NCBI RefSeq assembly: GCF_030657435.1
Contig: NZ_JAUTWS010000002.1
Location: 1 to 64,000, forward strand
Direction: 5' to 3'
Length of the DNA: 64,000 nucleotides
Source: Paracraurococcus lichenis
GTDB taxonomy: Bacteria > Pseudomonadota > Alphaproteobacteria > Acetobacterales > Acetobacteraceae
A model generated the notes under the pieces. That model saw only the letters and a program-made list of their open reading frames with translations. It did no database searches and had not been told where the DNA came from. Every line of letters starts with the position of its first letter. The first letter of the stretch is position 1. This document shows, in pieces, positions 1 to 7,418 of this stretch. Made by a program: the position numbers and the translations under genes.

Positions 1-191
1 AAATGCGCCATGCGGCGGAGGATCCGGAAATCCAAGGTCTCTCATCCCCTCATCGGGTTGCGCGGCGGTTCGCGATACGGAAAACCTATCGAACCGGCCC
101 GTCAATCGGAATGGACGAGGTCGCGCCGCGGCGGGAGAAAGCCGCGTTCCTGTTCGAGTCATATGGCAACCAAGGGGGAACCAGGCCCGCC

Positions 192-1730
192 ATGCAGATG
201 CATCCCGTGAAACTCTACCCGTCCAAGGCCATGCTCCCGCGCGAGGAGCAACTGGCCTGGAAGATCGCCGGCGTGGCCGCGGACAAGGTCGCCGTCCAGA
301 AGGACGTGCAGGAGATGATCATCAACCGGATCATCGACAACGCCTCGGTCGCCATCGCCTCGGTCAACCGCAAGCCGGTCGTCTCGGCCCGGCAGATGGC
401 GCTCGGCCATCCCCGCAAGGGCGGCGCCACCATCTTCGGCGTCTCCAATGCCAAGGGCTTCTCGCCGGAATGGGCGGCCTGGGCGAACGGCACGGCGGTG
501 CGCGAGCTCGACTTCCACGACACCTTCCTGGCCGCCGACTACTCCCACCCCGGCGACAACATCCCGCCGATCCTGGCGGTCGCCCAGACCATGGAGAAGT
601 CGGGCAAGGACCTGATCCGCGGCCTGGCGACGGGCTACGAGATTCAGATCGACTTGGTCCGCGCCATCTGCCTGCACGAGCACAAGGTGGACCACATCGC
701 CCATCTCTGCCCCTCGGCCGCCGCCGGCATCGGCGCGCTGCTCGGCCTGAAGCAGGAGACCATCTACCAGGCGGTGCAGCAGGCGCTGCAGGTCTCCGTC
801 ACCTTCCGCCAGTCCCGCAAGGGCGAGATCAGCTCCTGGAAGGCCTTCGCCCCGGCGCATGCGGGCAAGCTGGCGATCGAGGCCGCCGACCGCGCCATGC
901 GCGGCGAGGGCGCGCCGAGCCCCATCTACGAAGGTGAGGACAGCGTGATCGGCTGGGTCCTCTCGGGCCGCACCAAGGCCGACCAGGACGGCCGCGCCGC
1001 CGCCTACGAGCCGGTCTACTACCAGGTGCCGCTGCCGAGCCCGGGCGAGCCGAAGCGCGCCATCATGGACAGCTATACGAAGGAGCACTCGGCCGAGTAC
1101 CAGTCGCAGGCCCTGATCGACCTCGCCTTCCGGATGCGCGAGCAGATCCAGGACTTCGACGACATCGAGCGGATCACCATCCACACCTCCCACCACACGC
1201 ATTACGTGATCGGGACCGGGGCGAACGACCCGCAGAAGATGGACCCGAAGGCCAGCCGCGAGACGCTGGACCATTCCATCATGTACATCTTCGCCGTCGC
1301 CCTGCAGGACGGGCGCTGGCACCACGTGGACAGCTACGCCCCGAAGCGGGCGCAGCGGGCCGACACCGTCCGCCTCTGGCACAAGATCGAGACGAAGGAG
1401 GACCCGGACTGGACCCGCAAGTACCACTCGCGGGACCCGAACGAGCTCGCCTTCGGCGGCCGGGTCGAGATCGTCTTCAAGGACGGCCGCCGGCTGGTCG
1501 ATGAGCTCGGCATCGCCAATGCCCACCCGAACGGCGCCCGGCCCTTCGGGCGGGAGCAGTACGTCCAGAAGTTCCGGACGCTGACGGAGGGCATCATCTC
1601 GACGCGGGAGGCCAACCGCTTCCTCGAGGTGGTGCAGGACCTGGCGCGGCTGCCGGCGGGCGAGCTGCACATGCTCAACGTGGCGCTGCCGGCCGGCACG
1701 CTGCTCGAGGGCAAGCCGGGCATCTTCTGA
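192..1730 (+). CDS. prpD: 2-methylcitrate dehydratase, MmgE/PrpD family
   Basis: The enzyme dehydrates 2-methylcitrate to 2-methyl-cis-aconitate in propionyl-CoA breakdown, in the cytoplasm. The 512-residue product has the family's usual length. The family block [13 protein letters not shown] followed by [12 protein letters not shown] lies at residues 98-128. The reading frame is open from base 3, but the first 63 codons are low-complexity and unlike the family, so I chose the ATG at 192, with a GGGGGAA stretch upstream. It is followed after 10 bp by the GNAT/prpC frame, so prpD and prpC probably form one operon. No prpB is visible. Function rests on family recognition and neighbourhood and is fairly secure. 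Confidence 0.88.
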   Translation: MQMHPVKLYPSKAMLPREEQLAWKIAGVAADKVAVQKDVQEMIINRIIDNASVAIASVNRKPVVSARQMALGHPRKGGATIFGVSNAKGFSPEWAAWANGTAVRELDFHDTFLAADYSHPGDNIPPILAVAQTMEKSGKDLIRGLATGYEIQIDLVRAICLHEHKVDHIAHLCPSAAAGIGALLGLKQETIYQAVQQALQVSVTFRQSRKGEISSWKAFAPAHAGKLAIEAADRAMRGEGAPSPIYEGEDSVIGWVLSGRTKADQDGRAAAYEPVYYQVPLPSPGEPKRAIMDSYTKEHSAEYQSQALIDLAFRMREQIQDFDDIERITIHTSHHTHYVIGTGANDPQKMDPKASRETLDHSIMYIFAVALQDGRWHHVDSYAPKRAQRADTVRLWHKIETKEDPDWTRKYHSRDPNELAFGGRVEIVFKDGRRLVDELGIANAHPNGARPFGREQYVQKFRTLTEGIISTREANRFLEVVQDLARLPAGELHMLNVALPAGTLLEGKPGIF

Positions 1731-1740
1731 GGAGGCGGGG

Positions 1741-3393
1741 ATGGCGCTGGCGCCGGCCGGGCCGGGCGGCGCGGCGGAGGTCACGCTCCGTCCCGGCCGC
1801 GCAGCCGATGCGCCGGCGCTCGCCGCCATCCACCGCGCTGCGCGGGCGCAGGCGCTGCCCAGGTTGCGGGAGCCCTGGGACGAAGCCTCCGTCGCCGCCT
1901 GGCTGCGCCATGTCCTGCTGGCGCGCCACCGCGTCCGCGTCGCCGAGGCGGCGGGACGGCCCGTCGCCTATCTCGGTCTCGACGAGGCCGAGGCGATGGT
2001 CCTGCACCTCTATGTCGCGCCGCCCTGGCAGGGGCGCGGCATCGGGCGCAGGCTGATGGAGGAAGCGAAGGCGGCCTGCCCGGGCGGCCTCGCCCTGCAT
2101 GTCTTCCAGCGGAACCTGTCCGCGCGCCGCTTCTACGAGCGGCAGGGCTTCCGCGCCGCCGAGCGCCGTCCGGCCTCGGCCAACGAGGAGGGGGAGCCGG
2201 ACATCCACTATGTCCTCACCCCCGACGACCGACCCGATGAGAGGAGAGAACGCATGAGCGAAGCCACGCAGAAGCCCGAGATCTACAAGGGCCTGGTCGG
2301 CGTCTATGCCGACGTGTCCAGCATCTCGAAGGTGATGCCCGAGACCAACAGCCTGACCTATCGCGGCTACGCGGTGCAGGACCTGGCCGAGAACTGCTCC
2401 TTCGAGGAGGTGGCCTACCTGCTCTGGGAAGGTGAGCTCCCGACTGCCGCGCAGCTCGCCGCCTTCAGGGAGGAGACCGCCTCCCAGCGGGAGATCACCC
2501 CGGCGCTGCACCGGGTGATCCGGGAATTCCCGAAGGACGCCCACCCGATGGACAGCATCCGCACGGCGGTGTCCTTCATGGGGCTTGAGGATCCCGAGAC
2601 CGGCGACGTCTCCGAGGCCGCGCAGTACCGCAAGGCGAAGCGGCTCTTCGCCAAGATCCCGACCGCGATCGGCGCCACCTACCGCGCCGCCAAGGGGCTG
2701 GACCCGGTGGCGCCGAACCCGGCGCACAGCTTCGCCGAGAACGTCTTCAACCTCGTCCAGGGCCGGGTGCCGGAGCCGGAGGTGCTGAAGGCCTTCGACG
2801 TCTCCATGATCCTCTACGCCGAGCACACCTTCAACGCCTCGACCTATACGGCGCGGCTGGTGACCTCGACGGGCGCGGACATGCACGGGGCGATCACCGC
2901 CGGCATCGCCGCCCTCAAGGGCCCGCTTCACGGCGGCGCGAACGAGGCTGTCATGCACATGCTGAAGGAGATCGGCGACCCGGCGGTGGCGAAGGAGTGG
3001 CTGCAGAGCCGCTTCGACCACCGGGCGCTGGTCATGGGCTTCGGCCACCGGGTCTACAAGTCCGGCGACAGCCGCGTGCCCACGATGAAGAAGTACGCCG
3101 AGAAGATGGCCGAGGTGGTGGGCGACCGCACCTGGATGGAGATCAGCCGGATCCTCGCGGCCGAGATGCTCGAGAAGAAGAACATCCACCCCAACCTCGA
3201 TTTCCCGGCCGGCCCCGCCTACCACCTCATGGGTTTCGAGATCCCGCTCTTCACCCCGCTCTTCGTCGCCAGCCGCGTTACCGGCTGGTCCGCGCATGTG
3301 CTGGAGCAGCAGGCGGACAACCGGCTCATCCGCCCGCTCTCCTGGTACACGGGCAAGGAGCAGCGCCCCGTGCCGGCCATGGCGGCACGCTGA
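1741..3393 (+). CDS. GNAT acetyltransferase domain in frame with 2-methylcitrate synthase (possible fusion)
   Basis: This is an uninterrupted 550-codon frame. Residues 1-160 form a GNAT N-acetyltransferase domain with the acetyl-CoA loop QGRGIG at 97-102 and the late NLSARRFYERQGF helix. Residues 172-550 are a complete PrpC. The linker PDDRPDERRER carries no stop, and its codons encode the GAGGAGAGAA Shine-Dalgarno of the internal prpC start at 2254. Either the cell makes a bifunctional fusion, or it makes a short GNAT protein whose stop was lost, with PrpC also made from the internal start. A TGA in another frame sits at 2238-2240, so a small indel in an ancestral stop (or a sequencing error) could explain the read-through. 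The target of the GNAT domain is unknown. Confidence 0.6.
   Translation: MALAPAGPGGAAEVTLRPGRAADAPALAAIHRAARAQALPRLREPWDEASVAAWLRHVLLARHRVRVAEAAGRPVAYLGLDEAEAMVLHLYVAPPWQGRGIGRRLMEEAKAACPGGLALHVFQRNLSARRFYERQGFRAAERRPASANEEGEPDIHYVLTPDDRPDERRERMSEATQKPEIYKGLVGVYADVSSISKVMPETNSLTYRGYAVQDLAENCSFEEVAYLLWEGELPTAAQLAAFREETASQREITPALHRVIREFPKDAHPMDSIRTAVSFMGLEDPETGDVSEAAQYRKAKRLFAKIPTAIGATYRAAKGLDPVAPNPAHSFAENVFNLVQGRVPEPEVLKAFDVSMILYAEHTFNASTYTARLVTSTGADMHGAITAGIAALKGPLHGGANEAVMHMLKEIGDPAVAKEWLQSRFDHRALVMGFGHRVYKSGDSRVPTMKKYAEKMAEVVGDRTWMEISRILAAEMLEKKNIHPNLDFPAGPAYHLMGFEIPLFTPLFVASRVTGWSAHVLEQQADNRLIRPLSWYTGKEQRPVPAMAAR
2254..3393 (+). CDS. prpC: 2-methylcitrate synthase / citrate synthase family
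   Basis: PrpC condenses propionyl-CoA with oxaloacetate to 2-methylcitrate, the step before PrpD. Read from the internal ATG the protein is 379 residues, the normal length for PrpC. The citrate-synthase catalytic triad is visible as His226 (LKGPLHGG), His265 (GFGHRVY) and Asp316 (NLDF). The start has a strong GAGGAGAG ribosome site 6-8 bases upstream, which is why I list it separately from the longer frame that also contains a GNAT domain. Pairing with prpD supports a methylcitrate role over housekeeping citrate synthase. Activity toward acetyl-CoA as well is common in this subfamily. Confidence 0.85.
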   Translation: MSEATQKPEIYKGLVGVYADVSSISKVMPETNSLTYRGYAVQDLAENCSFEEVAYLLWEGELPTAAQLAAFREETASQREITPALHRVIREFPKDAHPMDSIRTAVSFMGLEDPETGDVSEAAQYRKAKRLFAKIPTAIGATYRAAKGLDPVAPNPAHSFAENVFNLVQGRVPEPEVLKAFDVSMILYAEHTFNASTYTARLVTSTGADMHGAITAGIAALKGPLHGGANEAVMHMLKEIGDPAVAKEWLQSRFDHRALVMGFGHRVYKSGDSRVPTMKKYAEKMAEVVGDRTWMEISRILAAEMLEKKNIHPNLDFPAGPAYHLMGFEIPLFTPLFVASRVTGWSAHVLEQQADNRLIRPLSWYTGKEQRPVPAMAAR

Positions 3394-3476
3394 GTCGGCG
3401 AGCGCTGCCGATGCCGGCGCGTTAAGCCAGCGTTGGAAGTCGCCGTCGCGCCGCCGCGCGACGGCATGCGGTAGGG

Positions 3477-3503
3477 ACGGCCGCCGGCATTGCCGGCGGC
3501 CGT
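3477..3503 (+). terminator. Strong hairpin downstream of prpC
   Basis: Bases 3477-3489 and 3491-3503 are perfect reverse complements (13 bp, ACGGCCGCCGGCA). The realistic structure is an 11-bp stem with a CATTG loop. There is no U tract, so termination may be Rho-assisted, or the hairpin may protect the 3' end of the prp mRNA. Confidence 0.5.
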
Positions 3504-3517
3504 TCGCGTCTCCGCCG

Positions 3518-3542
3518 CACATCGCGCGCCGCGCGCGATGTG
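3518..3542. repeat. Second perfect inverted repeat after prpC
   Basis: CACATCGCGCG at 3518-3528 pairs perfectly with CGCGCGATGTG at 3532-3542 across a CCG loop. It lies 14 bp after the first hairpin. It could be a second terminator stem or a dyad operator. It has no following T run. Confidence 0.4.
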
Positions 3543-3603
3543 CGCGACGTCGCACGCGGTGCGGTGAGCGCGCAAAAAAACGCAGCGCATGTTGCGGTTT
3601 CTG

Positions 3604-3632
3604 TTGACACGATGGATGCGTGTGCAGATAGC
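3604..3632 (+). promoter_or_regulatory. Candidate sigma-70 promoter for the H1-like gene
   Basis: A perfect TTGACA at 3604-3609 is followed after exactly 17 bases by GATAGC (3627-3632), which keeps only the central ATA of a -10 box. The patch is AT-richer than its surroundings. It would give a leader of about 380 bases before the start at 4022. Transcript data are not available here, so this is a candidate only. Confidence 0.35.
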
Positions 3633-4021
3633 GTGCGCCTGCGCATGACGTCGCGCGCGATTCGCGCAATCCGATGGGACGCGGACGCAAGGACGGAATG
3701 CCGCAGCAGGGAAGGACGGTCCATGGACCGCAGACAGGACGGGATGGCGGCGCGGCGCGCCGGACATCCCGCCGCATCGCAGGGCAGCCTGGCTTCGCCT
3801 TGCATGGGAGACGTGGTGGAGGGAACGGCGATGCGGCGTGACGCCGCCGGACGTCCGCTGCCGCTTCCTGTCGGCGCCACATGGACGGCGACCACGACGG
3901 CGCCACGCGCTACGGGATCCGCGCGCCGCCGCCATCGCACGACCGAACCTGCTCCCATCCGGGCCGTCCGTCGCCACGCGGCGCGGCGGTCCTCCACGGA
4001 ACGCGCAAGGAGATCCTGACC

Positions 4022-4630
4022 GTGACCGACACCCCCGAGACCCCGAAGGCGCAGGCGATGGCGATGTCGACCACGCGCCGCACGGCGAAGAAGCCCGCCA
4101 CCGCGCGCGGCCGCGTCGCTGCGAAGAAGCCGGCCGCCCGCAAGGCCGCCGCGCCGAAGAAGGCCGCCGCGAAGAAGCCGGCCGCCCGCAAGCCGGCGGC
4201 GAAGAAGACGACCGCCGCGCGCAAGCCGGCGGCGAAGAAGGCGACCACGGCCCGCAAGCCGGCGGCACGCAAGGCGGCCACCGCGAAGCGGACGACGACC
4301 GCCCGCAAGCCGGCCGCGCGCAAGGCGACCACCGCGAAGAAGGCGACCACGGCCCGCAAGCCGGCGGCGCGCAAGGCGACCACCGCGAAGAAGGCGACCA
4401 CCGCGCGCAAGCCGGCCGCCCGCAAGCCCGCCGCGCGCAAGGCCGCGACCACGCGCAAGGCCGCTGCGCCGGCCGCGCCGAAGCGCGCTGCCGCCGCCAA
4501 GGCCGCGACCTCCTCGCGCTCGGAAGCCGCGAAGAAGGCCGCCGCGACGCGCGCCGCGCGGAAGAAGGCCGCGATGGAGGCGACCGCCGCCCCGATGCCC
4601 GAGGCGACCGAAGAGTCCCCGGCCACCTGA
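4022..4630 (+). CDS. Histone H1-like / AlgP-like Lys-Ala-Pro-rich DNA-binding protein
   Basis: The 202-residue protein is almost entirely Lys, Ala, Arg, Pro and Thr, built from degenerate repeats of KPAARKAAA, KPAAKK and KATTARKPAARK between residues about 22 and 160. The tail (from about 185) is acidic and non-repetitive. This composition matches bacterial H1-like proteins (AlgP, HctB-like tails) that bind DNA without a fold and may compact the nucleoid. The GTG start at 4022 has a near-perfect AAGGAGAT site 8 bases upstream. The gene stands alone between a long leader and a strong terminator. The DNA repeats are the coding repeats, not a separate element. The precise role is unknown. Confidence 0.75.
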   Translation: MTDTPETPKAQAMAMSTTRRTAKKPATARGRVAAKKPAARKAAAPKKAAAKKPAARKPAAKKTTAARKPAAKKATTARKPAARKAATAKRTTTARKPAARKATTAKKATTARKPAARKATTAKKATTARKPAARKPAARKAATTRKAAAPAAPKRAAAAKAATSSRSEAAKKAAATRAARKKAAMEATAAPMPEATEESPAT

Positions 4631-4653
4631 CACCGCCGCTGATCCCGGCGTGA

Positions 4654-4681
4654 GGGCGCCGTCCCGCAAGGGGCGGCGCCC
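4654..4681 (+). terminator. Intrinsic terminator with GCAA tetraloop after the H1-like gene
   Basis: GGGCGCCGTCCC (4654-4665) pairs with GGGGCGGCGCCC (4670-4681), with one G-U pair, around a GCAA (GNRA) loop, followed by TTGTC. It starts 23 bp after the stop codon. Confidence 0.65.
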
Positions 4682-4827
4682 TTGTCGCGACCGCTGCCCC
4701 GGAAAATGACTCCCGCGTCAGCCTTGCGGGCCAACCGGCGGCGATGCCGGCGGGCATCGCGTTCCGTCGGCCGTGCCGCCGGATCCGCAGCGCTCTGCGC
4801 TGGCCTCCAGACTCACGCCGGGCAATG

Positions 4828-5442
4828 TCACCCGTGCGGGCCGCCGGCGAGCCAGCGCGCGCCGCGCGCGGTGAGCGCCTCCACCTCCGGCCCCTGCAGC
4901 CCCGGCATGTCGGTCTTCACGGCGTAGCCGATCTGCGTCTGCAGGTAGGCGAGGTGGCGGTAGCCTTCCGGGAAGCGCGCGAGCAGCGCGGGGTCGAGCG
5001 CGAGCCGCGCCGCGGGATCGACCGGGTCCATCCGGTCCTTCTCGTAGATGGGCTGGCGCAGCACCACGCCCCATCGCGCGCCATCGGGTCCGTCGCGCTT
5101 CTCGAGGAAGTCGTAGAAGCGGCCGGTGCAGACCACGTCGACCCGCACGCCATGCACCTCGGCGCGCTGGCTGATGGTCATCTTGGTCTGGGCGATTGCC
5201 CGGTTGCCCGCGACATCCGCGCTGTGGCCGCCGAGGAAGTGCAGGATGGAGACGCCCTTCGCCCAGCCGGCCCGGCTGGCGGCGATGAAGTCGCGCCAGG
5301 GCGCCTGGCACCAGGTGGCCATCATGAAGCCGTCCTCGTGCCAGCAGGTGGCGAAGCGCTCCCAGTCGCCGGCATCGCGCCACACCGCCCAGTTCTCCAC
5401 CAGCGCGCGGATGGCGAGGCGGTCGAGCAATTCCTCGTTCAT
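4828..5442 (-). CDS. SnoaL/NTF2-like protein
   Basis: The 204-residue product begins MNEELLDRLAIRALVENWAVWRDAGDWERFATCWHED-like, the typical opening helix pair of SnoaL-like NTF2-fold proteins. Members act as small-molecule isomerases, dehydratases or binding proteins, so the substrate cannot be named. The ATG at 5442 is chosen because the frame upstream overlaps the nitroreductase gene, which ends 5 bp before it. The pair is probably co-transcribed. The C-terminal 60 residues extend beyond a minimal NTF2 fold. Confidence 0.65.
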   Translation of the reverse strand: MNEELLDRLAIRALVENWAVWRDAGDWERFATCWHEDGFMMATWCQAPWRDFIAASRAGWAKGVSILHFLGGHSADVAGNRAIAQTKMTISQRAEVHGVRVDVVCTGRFYDFLEKRDGPDGARWGVVLRQPIYEKDRMDPVDPAARLALDPALLARFPEGYRHLAYLQTQIGYAVKTDMPGLQGPEVEALTARGARWLAGGPHG

Positions 5443-5447
5443 GGTCG

Positions 5448-6050
5448 TCAGGCCTTCCATCCGCCGAAGAAGGCGAACTCCTCGATCGCGCGGCGCTGCC
5501 GCGGCGCCGTCTCGCGCTGGGCCAGCACCTCCGGCAGCGCCTCGGGCGGGCCGACCTCGCCGATGGCGATGGCGGCCACCGGCTCGAACCCCTCCGGGAT
5601 GCCGAAGGCGGCGCGCGCCGCGGCGGCGTCGAAGCCTGCCATCTGGTGCGCCTGCAGGCCGAGCGCGGCCGCCTGCAGCGCCATCTGCGCGCTGGCCGCG
5701 CCAGTGTCGTGCAGCGCGTGGCGCATCGGGTTGCCGTTGTTCGGGTTGGTGAGGCGCGCGACCGAGAGCATCAGCACGCCGGCATTCCGCGCCCAGGTCT
5801 GGTTGTTGGGCGAGAGGACGCCGACCAGGCGCTCGAAGGCCGCCGCGTCCTGGTCGCGGCGGGCGACGATGTAGTGCCAGGGCTGCAGGTTGTTGCTGCT
5901 GGCGGCCCAGCGGGCGGCTTCCAGCAGGCTCTCCAGCGCGCCGGGCGGCAGGGCTGCGCCGGTGAAGCTGCGCGGGCTCCAGCGCTGCGCGACCAGCGGG
6001 GCAATGGGATGGGCGGCGGGGGCCGCGCGGTCGGGGGTGGTGTCGGGCAT
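5448..6050 (-). CDS. Nitroreductase family FMN oxidoreductase
   Basis: This is a 200-residue NAD(P)H- and FMN-dependent reductase of the nitroreductase fold. The N-terminal FMN phosphate site RWSPRSF and the ARWAASSNNLQPWHY helix are clear. The late segment IAIGEVGPPEALP matches the family's closing strand. The ATG at 6050 follows GAGGACC. Longer upstream codons lack family similarity. It leads a two-gene unit with the SnoaL-like gene. Quinones, nitroaromatics or enones are all possible substrates. Confidence 0.8.
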   Translation of the reverse strand: MPDTTPDRAAPAAHPIAPLVAQRWSPRSFTGAALPPGALESLLEAARWAASSNNLQPWHYIVARRDQDAAAFERLVGVLSPNNQTWARNAGVLMLSVARLTNPNNGNPMRHALHDTGAASAQMALQAAALGLQAHQMAGFDAAAARAAFGIPEGFEPVAAIAIGEVGPPEALPEVLAQRETAPRQRRAIEEFAFFGGWKA

Positions 6051-6157
6051 GGAGGGTCCTCGGTGGGTGGGGCGCCATGCTCCGCGGCGGGCGGCGCGGG
6101 TCAAGGGTGGCGATGCGCGGCGCCGGCGCCCTATGCTGCGGCGAGGAGGATGGGCGC

Positions 6158-6628
6158 ATGGACCTTCCCGTCGAGCCCGAGGCGCCGGCGCGGGCCGGCT
6201 ACAAGCAGGACCTGCATGCCTGGGCGCGCGAGCAGGCGGCGCTGCTGCGGGCGGGGCGGCTCTCGGAGGTGGATGCGGCGAACATCGCCGAGGAGCTGGA
6301 TGACGTGGGGAACGAGCAATACGACAAGCTCGAGAGCGCGCTGCGGGTCCTGCTCACGCATATGCTCAAATGGGACCACCAGCCGGAGCGGCGGGGGCGG
6401 AGCTGGGCAAACACGATCGATACGCAGCGCGACCACATCCGCAAGGTGCTGCGGAAGAACCCGAGCCTGAAGTCGAGCCTTGAAGAGGCCATCTTCGAGG
6501 CCTGGAAGGACGCGCGGCGCGACGCGTCCTCGGAAGCGAACCTGCCCCGGCGGACCTTCCCGGAAGTCATTCCCTATGACTGGGCCGCGATCCTGGAGCG
6601 CCCCTTCGCATTCGACCCGGAGGACTGA
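6158..6628 (+). CDS. DUF29 domain protein
   Basis: This 156-residue protein is of the DUF29 family, common in Acetobacteraceae and cyanobacteria and without known function. Family features seen are YKQDLHAWAREQAALLRAGR near the N-terminus, DAANIAEELDDVG, the central LLTHMLKWDHQP and the C-terminal FPEVIPYDWAAILERPF. The ATG at 6158 is preceded by GAGGAGGA with 7-base spacing. It is divergent from the nitroreductase pair and convergent with otnC, with only 3 bp between the stops. Confidence 0.8.
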   Translation: MDLPVEPEAPARAGYKQDLHAWAREQAALLRAGRLSEVDAANIAEELDDVGNEQYDKLESALRVLLTHMLKWDHQPERRGRSWANTIDTQRDHIRKVLRKNPSLKSSLEEAIFEAWKDARRDASSEANLPRRTFPEVIPYDWAAILERPFAFDPED

Positions 6629-6631
6629 CCC

Positions 6632-7264
6632 TCACCCGAAGGTCGTGAGCAGGTCCTCGACCTCGGCCGGCGTCAGCCGCCGCGCCTCGCGGCCCTGCAG
6701 CAGCAGCGCCAGCTTCGCCGCCTCCTCCAGCTCCTCCGCCGCATAGACCGCGTCGTCCAGCGTCTTGCCGCTGACCACGGGGCCGTGATTGGCCAGCAGC
6801 ATCGCGCGGGCCTGCCGTGCCGCCTCGGCGATCGCCGGCTCCATCGCCGCATCGCCCGGGCGGTAGTAGCGCACCACCGGCAGCACGCGGCCGACGCGCA
6901 TGACGAAGTAGGGCGTGAGCGGGGGGATCGGCGCGGCCTCGCCGGGCGATGCCAGGCAGGCGATGGCGGTGGCGTGGGTGGAGTGCAGGTGCACCACCGC
7001 GCCCGCCTCCGGCCGCGTCTCCAGCACCGCGCGGTGCATGAAAACCTCTTTGGAGGGCTTGTCGCCCGAGACGTGCCGCCATTGCGGGTCGAGCTTGCTG
7101 ATGCGGTCCGGGTCGAGGCGGCCGAGGCAGGAATTGGTCGGCGTCATCAGGTAGCCGTCCGGCAGGCGGACGCTGATATTGCCGGCGCTGCCAACGCTGT
7201 AGCCGCGGCCGAAGAGCAGGCGGCCATGCTCGGCCAGGCGCTCGCGGAGTTGGGTCTCGTTCAT
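6632..7264 (-). CDS. otnC: 3-oxo-tetronate 4-phosphate decarboxylase, class II aldolase family
   Basis: This 210-residue class II aldolase/adducin protein has the zinc-ligand motif HLHSTH (about residues 92-97), the phosphate loop GSAGNISVR near residue 25 and ANHGPVV near 156. Paired with otnK on the same strand, it is best read as OtnC, which decarboxylates 3-oxo-tetronate 4-phosphate to dihydroxyacetone phosphate in the catabolism of four-carbon acid sugars (threonate, erythronate). The dehydrogenase and isomerase of that pathway are not in the window. L-fuculose- or ribulose-phosphate aldolase activity is a less likely alternative given the neighbour. Confidence 0.78.
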   Translation of the reverse strand: MNETQLRERLAEHGRLLFGRGYSVGSAGNISVRLPDGYLMTPTNSCLGRLDPDRISKLDPQWRHVSGDKPSKEVFMHRAVLETRPEAGAVVHLHSTHATAIACLASPGEAAPIPPLTPYFVMRVGRVLPVVRYYRPGDAAMEPAIAEAARQARAMLLANHGPVVSGKTLDDAVYAAEELEEAAKLALLLQGREARRLTPAEVEDLLTTFG

Positions 7265-7282
7265 CGCTGCCTCCAGAAGATC

Positions 7283-7309
7283 GGGGGAGAGAGGGCACCT
7301 CTCTCCCCC
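7283..7309. repeat. Perfect 12-bp hairpin between otnK and otnC
   Basis: GGGGGAGAGAGG (7283-7294) and CCTCTCTCCCCC (7298-7309) pair perfectly around a GCA loop, 19 bp upstream of the otnC start on the transcribed strand. It could attenuate otnC or stabilise mRNA ends. Confidence 0.55.
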
Positions 7310-7390
7310 GTACCCCCTCTCACCGCCTTCTCTGAGTCTGCGCTCGCCGCGCGGTGGCACCCGACTCACAGAAAACGGTGTGGGGGGCGC

Positions 7391-7415
7391 GGGGGGAGAG
7401 GTGTCCTCTCCCCCC
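7391..7415. repeat. Perfect 11-bp hairpin just after otnK
   Basis: GGGGGGAGAGG (7391-7401) pairs with CCTCTCCCCCC (7405-7415) around TGT, 3 bp past the otnK stop. Its sequence resembles the 7283-7309 hairpin. A weaker TTCTCTGAGTC / GACTCACAGAA dyad lies between them. Confidence 0.55.
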
Positions 7416-7418
7416 GTT

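Larger units (their letters stand above)
3394..4021. other. 628-bp non-coding region between prpC and the histone-like gene
   Basis: I see no convincing gene here. The region holds two strong hairpins just after prpC (3477-3503 and 3518-3542), an unusually A/T-containing stretch around 3575-3630 with a perfect TTGACA, and the Shine-Dalgarno AAGGAGAT at 4007-4014 of the next gene. Open frames that cross it are arginine-rich and lack recognisable content. It is probably the terminator region of the prp operon plus a long leader of the H1-like gene. Confidence 0.5.

Noticed and set aside
1..191. Open frame upstream of the chosen prpD start
   Set aside because: It is low-complexity, Arg-rich, unlike the PrpD family, and probably holds the promoter; no clear -35/-10 pair was found.
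3540..4019. 159-codon plus-strand frame upstream of the H1-like gene
   Set aside because: It is arginine-rich with no family pattern, crosses a hairpin and promoter-like bases, and has no ribosome site.
4080..4560. Tandem repeats that could be read as a CRISPR or satellite array
   Set aside because: They are in-frame coding repeats of KPAARK units with variable lengths and no spacers.
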